Positions 1 through 9,710 of a stretch of DNA of 19,595 nucleotides are shown here, one piece after another. Origin of the DNA: Planctomycetota bacterium. GTDB taxonomy: Bacteria > Planctomycetota > UBA1135 > GCA-002686595. Made by a program: the position numbers and the translations under genes. The notes below the pieces were generated by a model. The model searched no databases, was not told the origin of the DNA, and was given only the letters and a program-made list of their open reading frames with translations. Where the stretch lies: positions 1 through 19,595 of the forward strand of contig JADJLZ010000003.1 in assembly GCA_016709875.1 (NCBI GenBank), in the 5' to 3' direction. Within the stretch, counting starts at the first letter, position 1, and each line of letters starts with the position of its first letter.

Positions 1-142
1 GAACGCGACCACAACGCCTGGAGGCTCGCGGAGAGCGCGGCTTCCGCAACGAGATCGACGGAAATCGCCCTGTCCCGCGCCGGCTCGCAAGGCGCGCCTG
101 GAATCTGCCGAAACAAGGCCTAGCTCGAGGAGCTTCGAATGA
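1..142 (+). CDS. possible 3' end of an upstream flagellar gene (FliJ-like?), partial
   Basis: The window opens inside a stretch whose frame beginning at base 2 ends at TGA 140-142, overlapping the next ATG (139-141) as ATGA, the usual sign of coupled genes. Switching frames gives a charged, Arg/Glu/Ala-rich helical tail (pieces such as EARGERGFRNEID and ARKARLESAE), as in FliJ-type coiled-coil proteins, which often precede a MotE-like gene. The evidence is only composition, the ATGA overlap and the neighbours. It could equally be the end of an unrelated gene or noncoding. Confidence 0.25.
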   Translation, partial: NATTTPGGSRRARLPQRDRRKSPCPAPARKARLESAETRPSSRSFE

Positions 143-874
143 AAACCGTCGCCAAGTACGCAGCCATCGGTGCAGGCGCCATCGCCCTGCTCTTCGGATC
201 CTTCGTGACCTTCTCCGCGCCTCCGGCCAGCCGCTGCAAGATCGCGATCCTGAAGAACTTCGTGAAGGCGCCCCGACGAGCCCGCCGAGGCCTGGACACG
301 AACGGTTAACGGCGGTGACACCGCCGGAACGACCCCAGACACAGGGACACGGCAGCGAGACGGAACCCGCCGCGGACTCACGACACCAAGCTCGCCCCAA
401 AGAGGACCTGAAGGCGCTCGGGGAGAAGTCGGTCGAGGTGCTGGCGCCTTCACGCTGCCCTCGCCGTTCAGCTCCGGACAACTGGTGGACATCCAACAGG
501 CGATGAAGTCGAAGAACCGGGCAACCTCGACACGCCGAGACGTAGGTCGCGCAGCGCGAACGCGAGCTCCGACGACCGCGAACACGACCCCGACGAGCGC
601 CACCAGGAGCTCTCCGCGCTGCGGTGACTCGCCGACAAGAGAGCGAGCCGCAGATGCTCTCCGCGGAAGTCGACGACAGCGCGGCGCGCAACGCGACAGA
701 CGCCGCGAGCTGGAAGGAGATCTCGGAGTTCTTCGAGGAGGGCGACCCCAAGGACATGGCCGGCAAGCTGCTCGCCTTCGCCCCGCCGAGAGGCGGCCAA
801 GACCTGCGCTCGCTCGACGACGAACGCGCCAGCGCCCTCGTGAATGCGCTTCGGAGCAGAACTACCGCGACTAA
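139..874 (+). CDS. MotE/FlbB-like flagellar membrane coiled-coil protein, frameshifted
   Basis: Starting at ATG 139 the frame gives MKTVAKYAAIGAGAIALLFG, one hydrophobic N-terminal segment, then TAA after 56 residues. Reading on across frames recovers LVDIQQAMKSKNR, a heptad-like Arg/Glu stretch (about 530-640), then SWKEISEFFEEGDPKDMAGK and DDERASALVNAL up to TAA 872-874. One membrane helix, a coiled coil, and a C-terminal domain with 'eeGDPkdmA..L.....a..L..L...ra..ivnaLp' is the architecture of MotE/FlbB-type chaperones that support flagellar stator or basal-body assembly. The reconstructed length of about 245 residues fits. At least four indels are needed. The position directly before fliM and fliN supports the motility assignment. 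The exact family is inferred; it could be another MgtE_N-like flagellar protein. Confidence 0.5.
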
Positions 875-1035
875 CATCGAGGCCCGGCCGCCCGCTGAGC
901 CCGCGACACGGGCAAGAAGACCCTGAGGATCGTCCCGCCGCCAGGAATACGCATCCCGAGAGGCCGAGCCGCGCGCGCGCGGCGGGCAAAGGACTCGCGA
1001 AATTCCGTTCCTGCGGACAAGAAACACACCTCCCC

Positions 1036-1975
1036 ATGGCCTCCAATCAGCCCGGAGGAAGTCCACGCGCTCGTCGGCGACGCCGGCGGGCACGCCCACG
1101 ACGGCGATCGAGCCGCGCGACTTCCGCCAGCCGCGCCGGCTCTCGCCGGGTAGCTCTTGCGCCACAAGCGCACGGCGCAGCGCGCGTGCAGAGAGCCCGG
1201 CCGACTGGCCGAGGCGACCTTCCGCCGTGCCGACGCCGGCCGAGATCGTGGGCGGCAGCGAGGCGAGCATGCCCGAGGTCGTGCGCGAGCTCGAGGAGCC
1301 CTTCGCCGCGCTGCTCTTCGATTGCGGGTGGTGAGTCCTGCCTGGACGATCTGGGACATCTCGATCGCGCTCGGCGCCGTCGAGCGCATGCTCGGCTCGA
1401 CCAGGTCGGGGGCAGAAGCCGCGCGCGCTGAGCGCTGTCGATTCGCGCTTTCAGCCGGGTGCAGTCGCTGCTGGTCAAGATCACGGACGCTGCTCCGGCA
1501 GCGCTTCCGAGCTTTCGATTCGAAGAACCCGCTACGTGCAGGACTTCGTCAGCCTCCACGCGGTCCAGGACGCGCAGGACCAGGGCGACCCTCGCGCCTG
1601 TGCGTGCAGGTCGGACTGCAGGGGTGAGTACGGCCCGGGCACGATCCGCGTCTGTCTCGGCGGTCCGCGCCTGCTCGAACCAGCGAACGGCGCCTCACGG
1701 GGGAAGGAGCAAGCACCGCCCGACGCTGCCGGCGCATATCCGGACCTCGAGGTGCAGCTCACGGCCGAGCTCGCAAGCGTCGAGTTGCCGCTCAAGGACG
1801 TGCTCGCGATCGAACCCGGCGACGTGATCCCCTCGATGTCGAGGTGGACAGTCCGCTCGCCTTGCACGTCGAGGATGAGGCTGCGGCAGCGCGCGCTGGG
1901 GCGAACGCTCTGGCCGCATCGCACTGCGCATCACGGAATTCGCGGCAGCGGCGGCGCCCAACCGGAAACACCACC
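1036..1975 (+). CDS. fliM: FliM, flagellar motor switch protein, frameshifted
   Basis: FliM sits in the C ring, binds phospho-CheY and joins FliG to FliN. From ATG 1036 (MASNQP) the frames together give EEVHALVGDAGG, the usual 'LSqeEvdaLL' opening, then a 'dFrqPrRLspgqL' element, then GGSEASMPEVVRELEEPFAA and WTIWDISIALGAVERMLGST, matching the CheC-like middle domain. YVQDFVSLHAVQDAQDQ and EYGPGTIRVCL follow. A C-terminal SpoA domain is visible as SVELPLKDVLAIEPGDVIP (about 1779-1835), ending near RITEF (about 1930). About 310 residues is near the family length. Bases 875-1035, before the ATG, hold no separate gene I can support, and no Shine-Dalgarno is obvious. At least five indels break the frame. 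The C-terminal limit is approximate. Confidence 0.7.
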
Positions 1976-2345
1976 ACGAAGCCGAGCGACGAGCCGGCAG
2001 AACATCGAGAAGGCGATCGACGAGGCCACCGCGGCCGTCGCCGTCCAGACAGGCAAGCTCTCGAAGATTGAGGGCGACAAGCCGGCAGGCGAGGCTAGGG
2101 GCATGGACGGCCCGCGGGCGGCCTGCCAAGGTCAGCGCGTCCGGAGGTCGGCCGAGCGAAGATGACGCCCGCGGAGCTCGTGCGGCTCTCCCCGGCCCCG
2201 GTCGTCGAGCTCGATCGCGACGCGCACCAGCCGGTCGACATCCTCGTCGGCGGCAAGCCCGTCGCGCGCGGCGAGGTCGTCACGATCGGCGACAAGTACG
2301 GTGTGCGCGTGACCAGCGTCCAGGCAGCTGAACGCGCCCGGATGA
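1976..2345 (+). CDS. fliN: FliN, flagellar motor switch protein, frameshifted
   Basis: FliN is the small SpoA-domain protein that completes the C ring with FliM. The clearest stretch is MTPAELVRLSPAPVVELDRD followed by HQPVDILVGGKPVARGEVV and IGDKYGVRVTSV (2162-2320). This is the classical FliN core: 'GS/PVVELDr.a.ePVDi.VnGk.vArGEVVvi..kfGVRit.i'. Upstream, an acidic N-terminal tail is seen as IEKAIDEATAAVAVQTGKLS, then MDGPR, the expected 'lmDVP' start of the SpoA fold. The likely stop is TGA 2343-2345 after a one-base shift. The start codon is not resolved because of indels around 1960-2000, so the left limit is approximate. Order fliM-fliN is the standard one. Confidence 0.75.
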
Positions 2346-2419
2346 CGGTTTCGTCGCGCGCGGCCGGCTGTTCCAATCTCGAGACACTTCGCCGACCGGG
2401 CCACGATGCACTCTCCGTG

Positions 2420-3840
2420 ATGCAACGGTTCTCTCGCGCGCTGCTGCGCTCCTCCGCTCCTGCTCCTCCTCGCCGCGCTCCTCGCGCCGGCCTGTTCGCA
2501 GCTTCGGCGCGCGCTCGTCCAAACAGCCCAACGTCGTGCTGATCCTCGCCGACGATCTGGGCTGGGGCGAGCTCGGCTACTACGGCCAGACGAAGATCCA
2601 GACGCCCGCTCTCGACGCGCTCGCCAGGCAAGGTGTGCGCTTCACGCAGGCCCACTCGGGCGCCCGTGTGCGCACCTTCGCGCTGCTCGCTGCTGACCGG
2701 CATGCACACCGGGCACTGGCGATCCGCGACAACAAGGAGCCCGAGCCCGAGTGGGCCAGGAGCCGTTGCCCGCGGGGATCCCGACGCTGGCCGAGTTGCT
2801 GCACGCGCGCGGCTACGCGACCGCGGCGATCGGCAAGTGGGGCCTGGGGCCGCCCGGATCCGTCGGAGACCCGCTGCGCCGCGGCCTCGACCACTTTGGC
2901 TACAACTGCCAGCGCGCGGCGCACACCTACTATCCCGGAGTGGCTCTACCGCGACCGCACGCGCGTCGCGCTCCCAACGACCCGCAGAAGAGCAGCGGCG
3001 CGAGCTACTCGCCCGACCTGATGCGCGAGGAGGCGCTCGAGTTCGTGCGCAAGAACGCCGACCGGCCCTTCTTCCTCTACTACGCGACCACCGTCCCGCA
3101 CGTCGCGCTGCAGGTACCGAGGACTCCGCTGCGCGAGTACGCCGGCAAGTTCCCGAGAAGCCCTACGACGGCAAGCGCGGCTACACTGCCCACGCGACGC
3201 CGCGCGCGGCCTACGCCGCGATGATCACGCGCCTGGACCATGACGTCGGCGTGCTGCTCGCGGAGCTCGACAAGCTCGGCCTCGCGGAGGACACGCTCTT
3301 CGTCTTCACCAGCGACAACGGCCCGACCTACGCCGGCGGCGTCGACGCGAAGTTCTTCGACAGCACCGCGGGGTTGCGCGGCCTGAAGGGCGAAACTCTA
3401 CGAGGGCGGCATCCGCGAGCCGCTGATCGTGCGCTGGCCCGGCCACACGCAGGCCGGCCGCGTCGAGAACACTTGCGCCGGCTGGGATCTGATGCCCACG
3501 CTCGCCGCCGCCTGCGGCGCACATGCGTGCCGAGGGACTCGACGGTGTGAACCTCGTCCCGCTCTTCGAGGGCGGTGCGCCTCCCCGCGCGACTTCCTCT
3601 ACTGGAGACCGCCGACATGGGCGGCTGGCAGGCGGTGCGCATGGGCGACTGGAAGGCCGTGCCGCAATTTGAAGAAGAACATCCCCGGGCCGATCGAGGG
3701 TCTACGACCTCGCGCAGGATCCCGACGAGATGCGCGACGTTTCCATGCAGCACCCCGACATCGCCAAGCGCGCACGCGCGGCCTTCGCCTCGCGCACGAC
3801 CTCCCCGATCGCGGAGTGGAACTTCACGCCGGCGAAGTAG
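2420..3840 (+). CDS. S1-type arylsulfatase lipoprotein, frameshifted
   Basis: Formylglycine-dependent sulfatases hydrolyse sulfate esters, here probably of glycans in the periplasm or on the cell surface. After ATG 2420 a shifted frame gives a Leu-rich signal ending LLAPACSQ, a lipobox-like site. Then come PNVVLILADDLGWGELGYYG (metal-binding Asp pair), VCAPSRCSLLTGMHTGH (C-x-P-S-R formylglycine site), AIGKWGLGPPGS, YYATTVPHVALQVP, VFTSDNGPTYAGG and a C-terminal IAEWNFTPAK before TAG 3838-3840. All expected ligand blocks are in order, and about 470 residues is a normal length. About ten frame changes are needed, clustered with those in the genes upstream. Since the active-site blocks are intact, indel errors are more likely than decay. 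The substrate cannot be told from the sequence; galactosamine-6-sulfatase-like relatives are common. Confidence 0.88.
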
Positions 3841-3846
3841 CGCTGC

Positions 3847-5801
3847 TCACTGCCGGAAGTAGTTCGCGACGGTGTTCGCACCGGCGGCCGGGATCGATTG
3901 GGTACCGGGCAGGAATGCGTTGGTGTCGATGCGCGTGAAGCTCGAGAGCCGGATCACGTCGATCTGCTCCTGGCCCGGCGCACCGCGCCGAACGGGCACG
4001 AAGAGGAAGCTCGGAGAGTTGGTGTCGAGGGCGACCCCGTTCACCTGCCGCACCGGATGTCTGCCGTTGGCGAGGATCGTGCTCCCCGCACTGAACTGGC
4101 CTGGTGTGACCGCGAGCATCCCGAGGTTGCGCTGATCATCGAAGGCGAGATCGGTCGGGGTCCCAGTGAGCTGGTCGTCGCCGATCGAGACCTCGATCTT
4201 CATTTGCCGGTTGCGCAGATTGGGTGCCTGGCCGAACGCGAGTGGGATCGGCCCCACCGTCGCGCTGTCCACGGCGAGGTTCGAGACGGCCCCGCCGAGC
4301 TGCGTGGTCGGATTCCCGTTCGCATGGAGCTTGACCCGGTGCGCGATCCAGACCGAGGGACGGCTGTTGTGCGGATCGGGCTGGATCGCTTTTGCCTCGG
4401 GGAACACATAGGGCGTGCGCCAGATGATGTCGTCGAAGCCCCAGCCGTTGACACCGTTCGGACCCGACTCGAAAAGCGAAACATGGCCCGAGCGGTCGAG
4501 GATCCAGGCGAGGTAGGTGTTGCGCTGGAAGCCAAAGTTGGTTTCGCGCGGGGTGATCGCGATCGCGAAGGGGCGGTCGAGACCGCGCCGCACGACCTTG
4601 CGCACGTTGAGCGTAGCCATCGAGATGATCGAGACCGAGCCGGAACCCTCGTTGCAGACGAGGATGTCCTCGTTGTCCGGCGTCCAGGCAATCCCGCGAG
4701 GCGAGTTCCCGACCTGCGTTGTGTGCACGATCTGGTGAAAGGTGAGCGAAGCGGGGTCGATGTCCACGAAGCTGACCAGGTCGAGGCTCGGCTGAGTCAC
4801 CGCCAGGAGCCGCATGCCGCCGGACATCGCGAGCTCCGTGGCATCGGGCAGCGGAATGCGCTGCAGCACGCGCAAGCTGTTGGAGTTCGCAACCACGACC
4901 TGACCCGCGACGCGATCCGCGATGTAGAGGAAGTGGCCGATCTGTGTGCGCAACGCGTAGGGCGTGCACAAGGACACCTGCGACTGGGCCGCGGAGGGCC
5001 CCGCGAAGAAGCTGTTCTGCTCCGGCGTCAGCAGGCCCGTAGGCGGGATGCCATGCGTCGGATCGCCGAACGGATCCCCGGGCGCGAGCAGGTTTGTCAC
5101 CTGCGTGTCGATCGAGGTCGGCCTTTGCCCCGGGATGTTGGGCACCAAGCAGGTCGGTGGAGTGATCAACGGCGGAGGATTCGGGCTCGGAGCCCAGGAG
5201 ATCGGGTTCCCCGGACCCTCGTAGTTGGCGACTGGACCGCTTGTGCCGGCCGACACCGGAACCACCGTCCTCGAATTCTGACTCAGCGTGACCGGAGTGA
5301 AGCGGAGTGTGTCGAGTTCGCAGAGGCTTCCGCCTCCCGCTTGGCAGCCAAAGGGCGCGGGACCATTGCTGAACACGCGATCGAGCGGCTGCCCGATCAG
5401 CATGTCCGAGATGGATGACACACCCGGCGCGGCGAGCAATCGATCGTCGAGGAACGAGTTGCGCGTCAGCGAGAACACCCCCGCGCTGCCGCCGTCGATC
5501 GTCGAGGTCCCCGGAAGCAACGGGGAGACATCAGCAAACCCTGCAAGCGCACGTTCGGGTTGTAGGGATACATGCTCCAGCCCTGCTGGAAGGTCTGCCC
5601 TGTCGGGTCGTAGGTCGGATCGCCTGTCGAAGCCCCGAAGCCATTGAGGTCGATCACGGAGAGTCCGCCGCCCGCACCCGCACGACCAACGTAGATCGTG
5701 TCCGGCGCGACGGGCGCGTTGGTGACTTGCGCGTACGCGTGAGCGACAGCGGGAACGGCGAACACGGCGAAGACGAGCGACGAGCGAGCGCTTCGAATCA
5801 T
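3847..5801 (-). CDS. secreted YVTN-like beta-propeller protein, one frameshift
   Basis: Reading from ATG at 5801, an N-terminal signal peptide (MIRSARSSLVFAVFAVPAVA, cleavage near AHA-YA) precedes TIYVGRAGAGGGLSVIDLNG. A frameshift near 5515-5545 joins this to the long frame beginning LLPGTSTIDGGSAGVFSL. The body has YVTN/NHL-like propeller strands: HFLYIADRVAGQVVVANSNS, VSFVDIDPASLTF, GNSPRGIAWTPDNEDILVCN, GSGSVSIISMATLNV, DRPFAIAITP. It ends at TGA 3847-3849. The product is about 650 residues, exported and without an enzyme motif. It faces the sulfatase tail to tail with only 6 bases between. A Shine-Dalgarno-like AGAAGG lies 9 bases before the ATG. Such proteins are often surface-exposed binding proteins; the ligand is unknown. 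Confidence 0.8.
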
Positions 5802-5810
5802 CGGAACCAA

Positions 5811-5816
5811 CCTTCT
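5811..5816 (-). promoter_or_regulatory. Shine-Dalgarno site of the 5801 propeller gene
   Basis: On the minus strand AGAAGG lies nine bases before the ATG at 5801. It favours that start over the in-frame ATG at 5837, which would place a charged segment (APRLPSRRLVP) before the signal peptide. Confidence 0.5.
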
Positions 5817-5946
5817 CGAGGGAAGACGCGGAGCCACGGGGTCTGAGGGCGCGCGGCTAGCAAGAAACGTTCCGCAGCGTCGCGACCTGCCCGGGGGGGG
5901 CCGCGTGCGTGCGAATGCGCTCGAAGGTCGGGCGGCTGGCGCTCGC

Positions 5947-5952
5947 TATCCT
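5947..5952 (+). promoter_or_regulatory. -10-like hexamer next to the start codon of the glycoside hydrolase gene
   Basis: TATCCT is followed by eight bases and ATG 5961. If it is a -10 element, transcription would start one or two bases before the start codon, giving an almost leaderless mRNA. No Shine-Dalgarno site is seen. No convincing -35 element was found. Confidence 0.35.
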
Positions 5953-5960
5953 CTCTGGCG

Positions 5961-8145
5961 ATGCTCTCCCTCGCCGCGCTCTTGTTGTCGCTCCCGCTCC
6001 CTGGCGGACTCGAAGAAGTGCCCATTCTCGCCGACGAGGCCGCGCCGCATTTTACGGGCGATTGGCTGGTCGAGACCCCGCAGATCCCCTGCAGCGTCTA
6101 CCGCAGCGCCGACAAGCGCGAGCTCGTGCTCACCAACGGCGTCGCGCGGCGCGTGTTCACGCTCGTCCCCTACCCGGACGATCCGCTGCACTTCGGCATC
6201 GCGACCACCGCGATCGATGAGCTCGCGAGCGGGGAGTCCTTCGTGCGCGCGGTCGAGCCCGAGGCCGTGCTGCACCTCGACGGTCGCGTCGTTCGGGTCG
6301 GAGGCCTGCTCGGCCAGACGGACCGCGCATTCCTGCGTCCCACCGACGTCGCGGCGCTCGCGATCGATCCCGAAGCGCTGCCACTGGTCGCGATCGAGAC
6401 CGGACCGATCCCCGAGCGCCTCGCGTGGAAGCGCGCGCGGGCGTGCGCGGATCGGCCCTGGCCGCCGCGCGGCCTGCGCCTCACCTTGACCTTCGCCGAC
6501 GCGCTCGGCCTGCGCGTGCAGGTGCAGCACGAGATCTACGAGGGCCTGCCGCTGTTCTCGAAGACTGTCGTCGTCGATGCGAGCGCGACGGGCAATCCGG
6601 CGACGCTCGACATGCTCGAATGCGAGCGCCTCGCCGTCGTCGAGCCGCAGTCCTGCGTCGAGGATCCCGCGCACTGGCTCGACTCGAACCTCTACGCCGA
6701 GCGAGATGGGCATGTTCGGCCAGGACCGCTGCACGGGCTTGCGCTGCGTGCGCTGGGAGACCGAGCCCGAGTTCACGACGCAGGTCAACTACGCGCTGAA
6801 GACGCCCTGTCGCCTCGTCTGCGGTCCACCGGTCGGCCCGGGCGTCGCACTCGGGACGCTGCGCTCGCCGACGATCTTCGAACTGCTGCACGATTCGCAC
6901 GAGCGCGAGCGCCGCGGCCTCGAGAAGCGCCGCATGTACCGCACGATCGCTCCCTGGTGCACCGAGAACCCGATCCTGATGCACGCGCGCGACGCCAAGC
7001 CGGAGGCCGTCAAGCTCGCGATCGACCAGTGCAGCGCGGTCGGCTTCGAGATGCTGATCCTCTCCTTCGGCAGCGGCGTCGACATGGAGAGCGAGGATCC
7101 CGCCTACCTGGCGCAGATGAAGGAGCTCGCCGACTACGCGCATGCCAAGCACGTCGAGCTGGGCGGCTACTCGCTGCTCGCGAGCCGCTCGATCTCACCC
7201 GAGGACGACGTGATCGATCCAAAGACGAGGCAGCCTGGCCACGCGATCTTCGGCAACTCGCCCTGCCTGGGCAGCCGCTGGGGCTCGGAGTACTTCCGCA
7301 AGCTCGGGAACTTCCTCGCCGCGACGGGCTTCGACGTGCTCGAGCACGACGGCTCCTACCCCGGCGACGTGTGCGCCTCGAGCACGCATCCTGGACACCA
7401 GGGACTGGCCGATTCGCAGTGGACACAGTGGCGCACGATCTGCGACTTCTACGCCGACTGCCGCGCGCGCGGCGTGTACTTGAACGTGCCCGACTGGTAC
7501 TTCCTCGCCGGCTCGACGAAGAGCGCGATGGGCTACCGCGAGACCAACTGGTCGCTGCCGCGCGACCAGCAGGTGCTGCACGCGCGGCAGAACCTGTTCG
7601 ACGGCACCTTCGAGAAGACGCCCAGCATGGGCTGGATGTTCGTGCCGCTGACCGAGTACCAGGGCGGCGGCGCCGCGGCGACGATCGAGCCCTTGAAGGA
7701 GCACCTCGACGCCTACGAGGCGCACCTCGCGAACAACTTCGGCGCCGGCGCGCAGGCGTGTTATCGCGGGCCGCGCTTGTACGACAGCGACGAGACCAAG
7801 GAGCTCGTCATGCGTTGGGTCGCCTTCTACAAGCGCCACCGCGCGATCCTCGACGCCGACATCGTGCACCTGCGCCGCGCGGACGGGCGCGACTGGGATG
7901 GCTGGGTGCACGTCGATCCGACGGGCCGCGAGCGCGCGCTCGCGATGCTCTACAACCCGCTCGAGAAGCCGATCCACCGCACGCTCGCGATCCCGCTCCA
8001 CTACGCGGGTCTCGCCGCCCGCGCGCTCGTCGAGCAGGACGAGGGCGCGCCGCACGAGGTCGAGCTCGATGCGCAGCAGCGCGCGACGCTCGAGGTCGAG
8101 ATCCCCGCGCACGGCCGCACATGGCTCGTGTTCCGGGCGCCATAG
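5961..8145 (+). CDS. alpha-galactosidase-like glycoside hydrolase (GH36/GH27-like), one frameshift
   Basis: A short signal peptide (MLSLAALLLSLPLPGG) precedes an N-terminal beta-sandwich region (about residues 30-240, starting PHFTGDWLVETPQIPCSVYR), a frame change near 6700-6710, and a TIM-barrel region. The barrel shows HARDAKPEAVKLAIDQC and GFEMLILSFGSGVDMES (about 340-375), GFDVLEHDGSYPGD (about 460), YLNVPDWYFLAGS and GYRETNWSLPRDQQVLHARQ. The EHDGxYPGD block is where related enzymes carry the catalytic Asp, though I assign it only by analogy. A C-terminal beta domain ends LVFRAP. The product is about 727 residues, large and exported, consistent with terminal alpha-galactose removal from polysaccharides. 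Nearby sulfatase and sulfotransferase-like genes suggest sulfated or galactose-containing glycans. The family is fairly clear; the substrate is not. Confidence 0.72.
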
Positions 8146-8184
8146 CGACGCGGGTCCTCCAACTTTCAGTTGCTGTGCGAGGGA

Positions 8185-8231
8185 GAGAGCGTCTCAGCCC
8201 AATCCGCCTCGGGCGAGGCCGAGACGCTCTC
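8185..8231. terminator. bidirectional terminator-like hairpin between convergent genes
   Basis: GAGAGCGTCTC (8185-8195) pairs perfectly with GAGACGCTCTC (8221-8231). Inside the loop is a second perfect stem, GCCTCG (8206-8211) with CGAGGC (8214-8219). It lies between the stop codons of two convergent genes (8145 plus, 8246 minus). There is no T-tract, as is common for GC-rich genomes. Confidence 0.6.
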
Positions 8232-8245
8232 CGCATGGCGGTGAA

Positions 8246-9697
8246 TCAGTACTGCCACCACGGGAGTTCGTAGGCCCCCATATCGAGGTAGGACTCCGTC
8301 GGCGGAGCGCCCGTATCGGTCTCCCAGCGAGGACTGAAGCGGTCCCGCGTGTCAACATCCAGGGGAAGGATCTCGGTGATGTCCCCGTCATCGTCGACGT
8401 CGAGGACATCGACTGGAAGCCGTCCGTGGTCGGCGGCATCGATGCACGGGGAGCTTCCGGGTTGACCCTGCGCCTTTCCGACGAGCGCAACCAGACCCGA
8501 GAGGTGGCCACGGAACACGGGATCGACCGCCGTATTCCCGCTGCCGGGTGTCCACGGGGTACTCAGTGGCCCCCACCACGTATCCGTGTACTCGACCACA
8601 ATTCCTGGCGGTCCATAGAGGGGCTTGTTTCCAGTGCAGGTGCCGTAATTGAATGCGAGAATCGAGTTGTACACCTGTGCGCGTGAGTTTCCGCTGACAT
8701 ACAACGCTTGTCCATCAGTGCAGTTGTCCGCGTAGTTGTCCGAGAAGGTGCAGTTGGTGAAGCTTGCGTTCGACACATCGGGGTCGGTCGAGGATGCCTG
8801 GGCCAAGTAGACTGCTCCCCCGTAGTGGAACGGCGTGCCGTCATAGACCCAATTGCCCCAAAAGACGCAGTTCGTGAAGGGGACGCGGTCGGAGTCGCTG
8901 ATCCCCATCTTCCAGAGAAACACGCCTCCGCCGTTCTCCGTCGCTTCGTTCGCACGGAACTGCGTGCTCACGACCGCCCCGGTCAGGCCCTCCGCGAACA
9001 TGCCACCCCCTCGGTTGACGGCAGTATTCCCTTCGAAGAGGCATTGCTTGATCCACAGCGCGTTGTCGATCCCGTCCGCCCCCAGGCCCTCGAAGGACAG
9101 CCCGCCACCGTGCTCAGCGTTGTTCTCAGAAATCGTGCACCCGGCGAGAATGAGGTTCGTGTTTTGGCAGAGAATGCCTCCACCTCCATCAGAGGGTGCC
9201 TGGTACGCATTTCCGTGCTGGATCGTGAATCCGTCGAGCACGACGCCCGGCACACCGCTGCCCTGAGGCGAGACGATGCTCACGACGTGCTGGGCTACTT
9301 GGCCTCCAATCACGCCCTCGAGGATCGTAGCCTTGGCGCTGCCTTGGCGCGCATGGAGATCCGATTCCGTTCCGAGGAATGCGCCATAGACGCCCACATT
9401 CGCCGGGATGCGGAAACCCGTCGCGAGGTTCGTCGGGAAATACTTCGCTTGCCGAACCCAGACCTGCTCGCCTGGCTGCACCGCTGCAAGCGCGACATCG
9501 AGCGAGGTGTAGGCATTGGGCCAAGACGTGCCATCGTTGAGTCCGGTGGCACTCGGATTCACGAAGCGCACCCCAACGGGCACTTGCGGGCAGGGCGGAG
9601 TTGCCGCACTCCATGCGCCAAGCGCGACAAGAGTGCATACGACGACGAGAATGGAGAACAAGAACCCAAGTCGGGTTCGAGGATTTGCGAGACTCAC
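8246..9697 (-). CDS. secreted parallel beta-helix protein, choice-of-anchor-Q type
   Basis: This gene is intact in one frame, 483 residues. It begins at GTG 9697 with an N-terminal hydrophobic segment (LGFLFSILVVVCTLVALGAW) acting as signal or anchor. Then comes VRFVNPSATGLNDGTSWPNA, typical of right-handed beta-helix proteins, and helix coils with Gly-rich turns: GFTIQHGNAYQAPSDGGGGI, LAGCTISENNAEHGGGLSF, CLFEGNTAVNRGGGMFAEG, FTNCTFSDNYAD. The C-terminus carries PCIDAADHGRLPVD, an acidic DVDDDGD loop and the closing MGAYELP, characteristic of choice-of-anchor-Q proteins. The role is structural or surface-binding, or polysaccharide-lyase-like without a visible catalytic site. It is divergent from the propeller gene at 9925, sharing a 227-base intergenic region. 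Confidence 0.85.
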   Translation of the reverse strand: MSLANPRTRLGFLFSILVVVCTLVALGAWSAATPPCPQVPVGVRFVNPSATGLNDGTSWPNAYTSLDVALAAVQPGEQVWVRQAKYFPTNLATGFRIPANVGVYGAFLGTESDLHARQGSAKATILEGVIGGQVAQHVVSIVSPQGSGVPGVVLDGFTIQHGNAYQAPSDGGGGILCQNTNLILAGCTISENNAEHGGGLSFEGLGADGIDNALWIKQCLFEGNTAVNRGGGMFAEGLTGAVVSTQFRANEATENGGGVFLWKMGISDSDRVPFTNCVFWGNWVYDGTPFHYGGAVYLAQASSTDPDVSNASFTNCTFSDNYADNCTDGQALYVSGNSRAQVYNSILAFNYGTCTGNKPLYGPPGIVVEYTDTWWGPLSTPWTPGSGNTAVDPVFRGHLSGLVALVGKAQGQPGSSPCIDAADHGRLPVDVLDVDDDGDITEILPLDVDTRDRFSPRWETDTGAPPTESYLDMGAYELPWWQY

Positions 9698-9704
9698 GAG
9701 CTAC

Positions 9705-9710
9705 TCTCCT
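9705..9710 (-). promoter_or_regulatory. Shine-Dalgarno site deciding the GTG start at 9697
   Basis: On the minus strand AGGAGA is followed by seven bases and GTG 9697. This is the best ribosome binding site in the window and supports the GTG start of the beta-helix gene, which has no closer ATG. Confidence 0.7.

Noticed and set aside
1..3840. Genuine programmed frameshifting in the first four genes.
   Set aside because: There are far too many sites, in both directions, without slippery sequences or a shared signal.
3898..5418. A 506-residue open frame on the plus strand.
   Set aside because: It is antisense to the propeller gene, has Arg/Asp/Glu-rich composition without domains, and arises from high-GC codon bias.
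7195..8112. A 305-residue minus-strand frame within the hydrolase gene.
   Set aside because: It is opposite a well supported gene, with no motif and with composition typical of an antisense frame.
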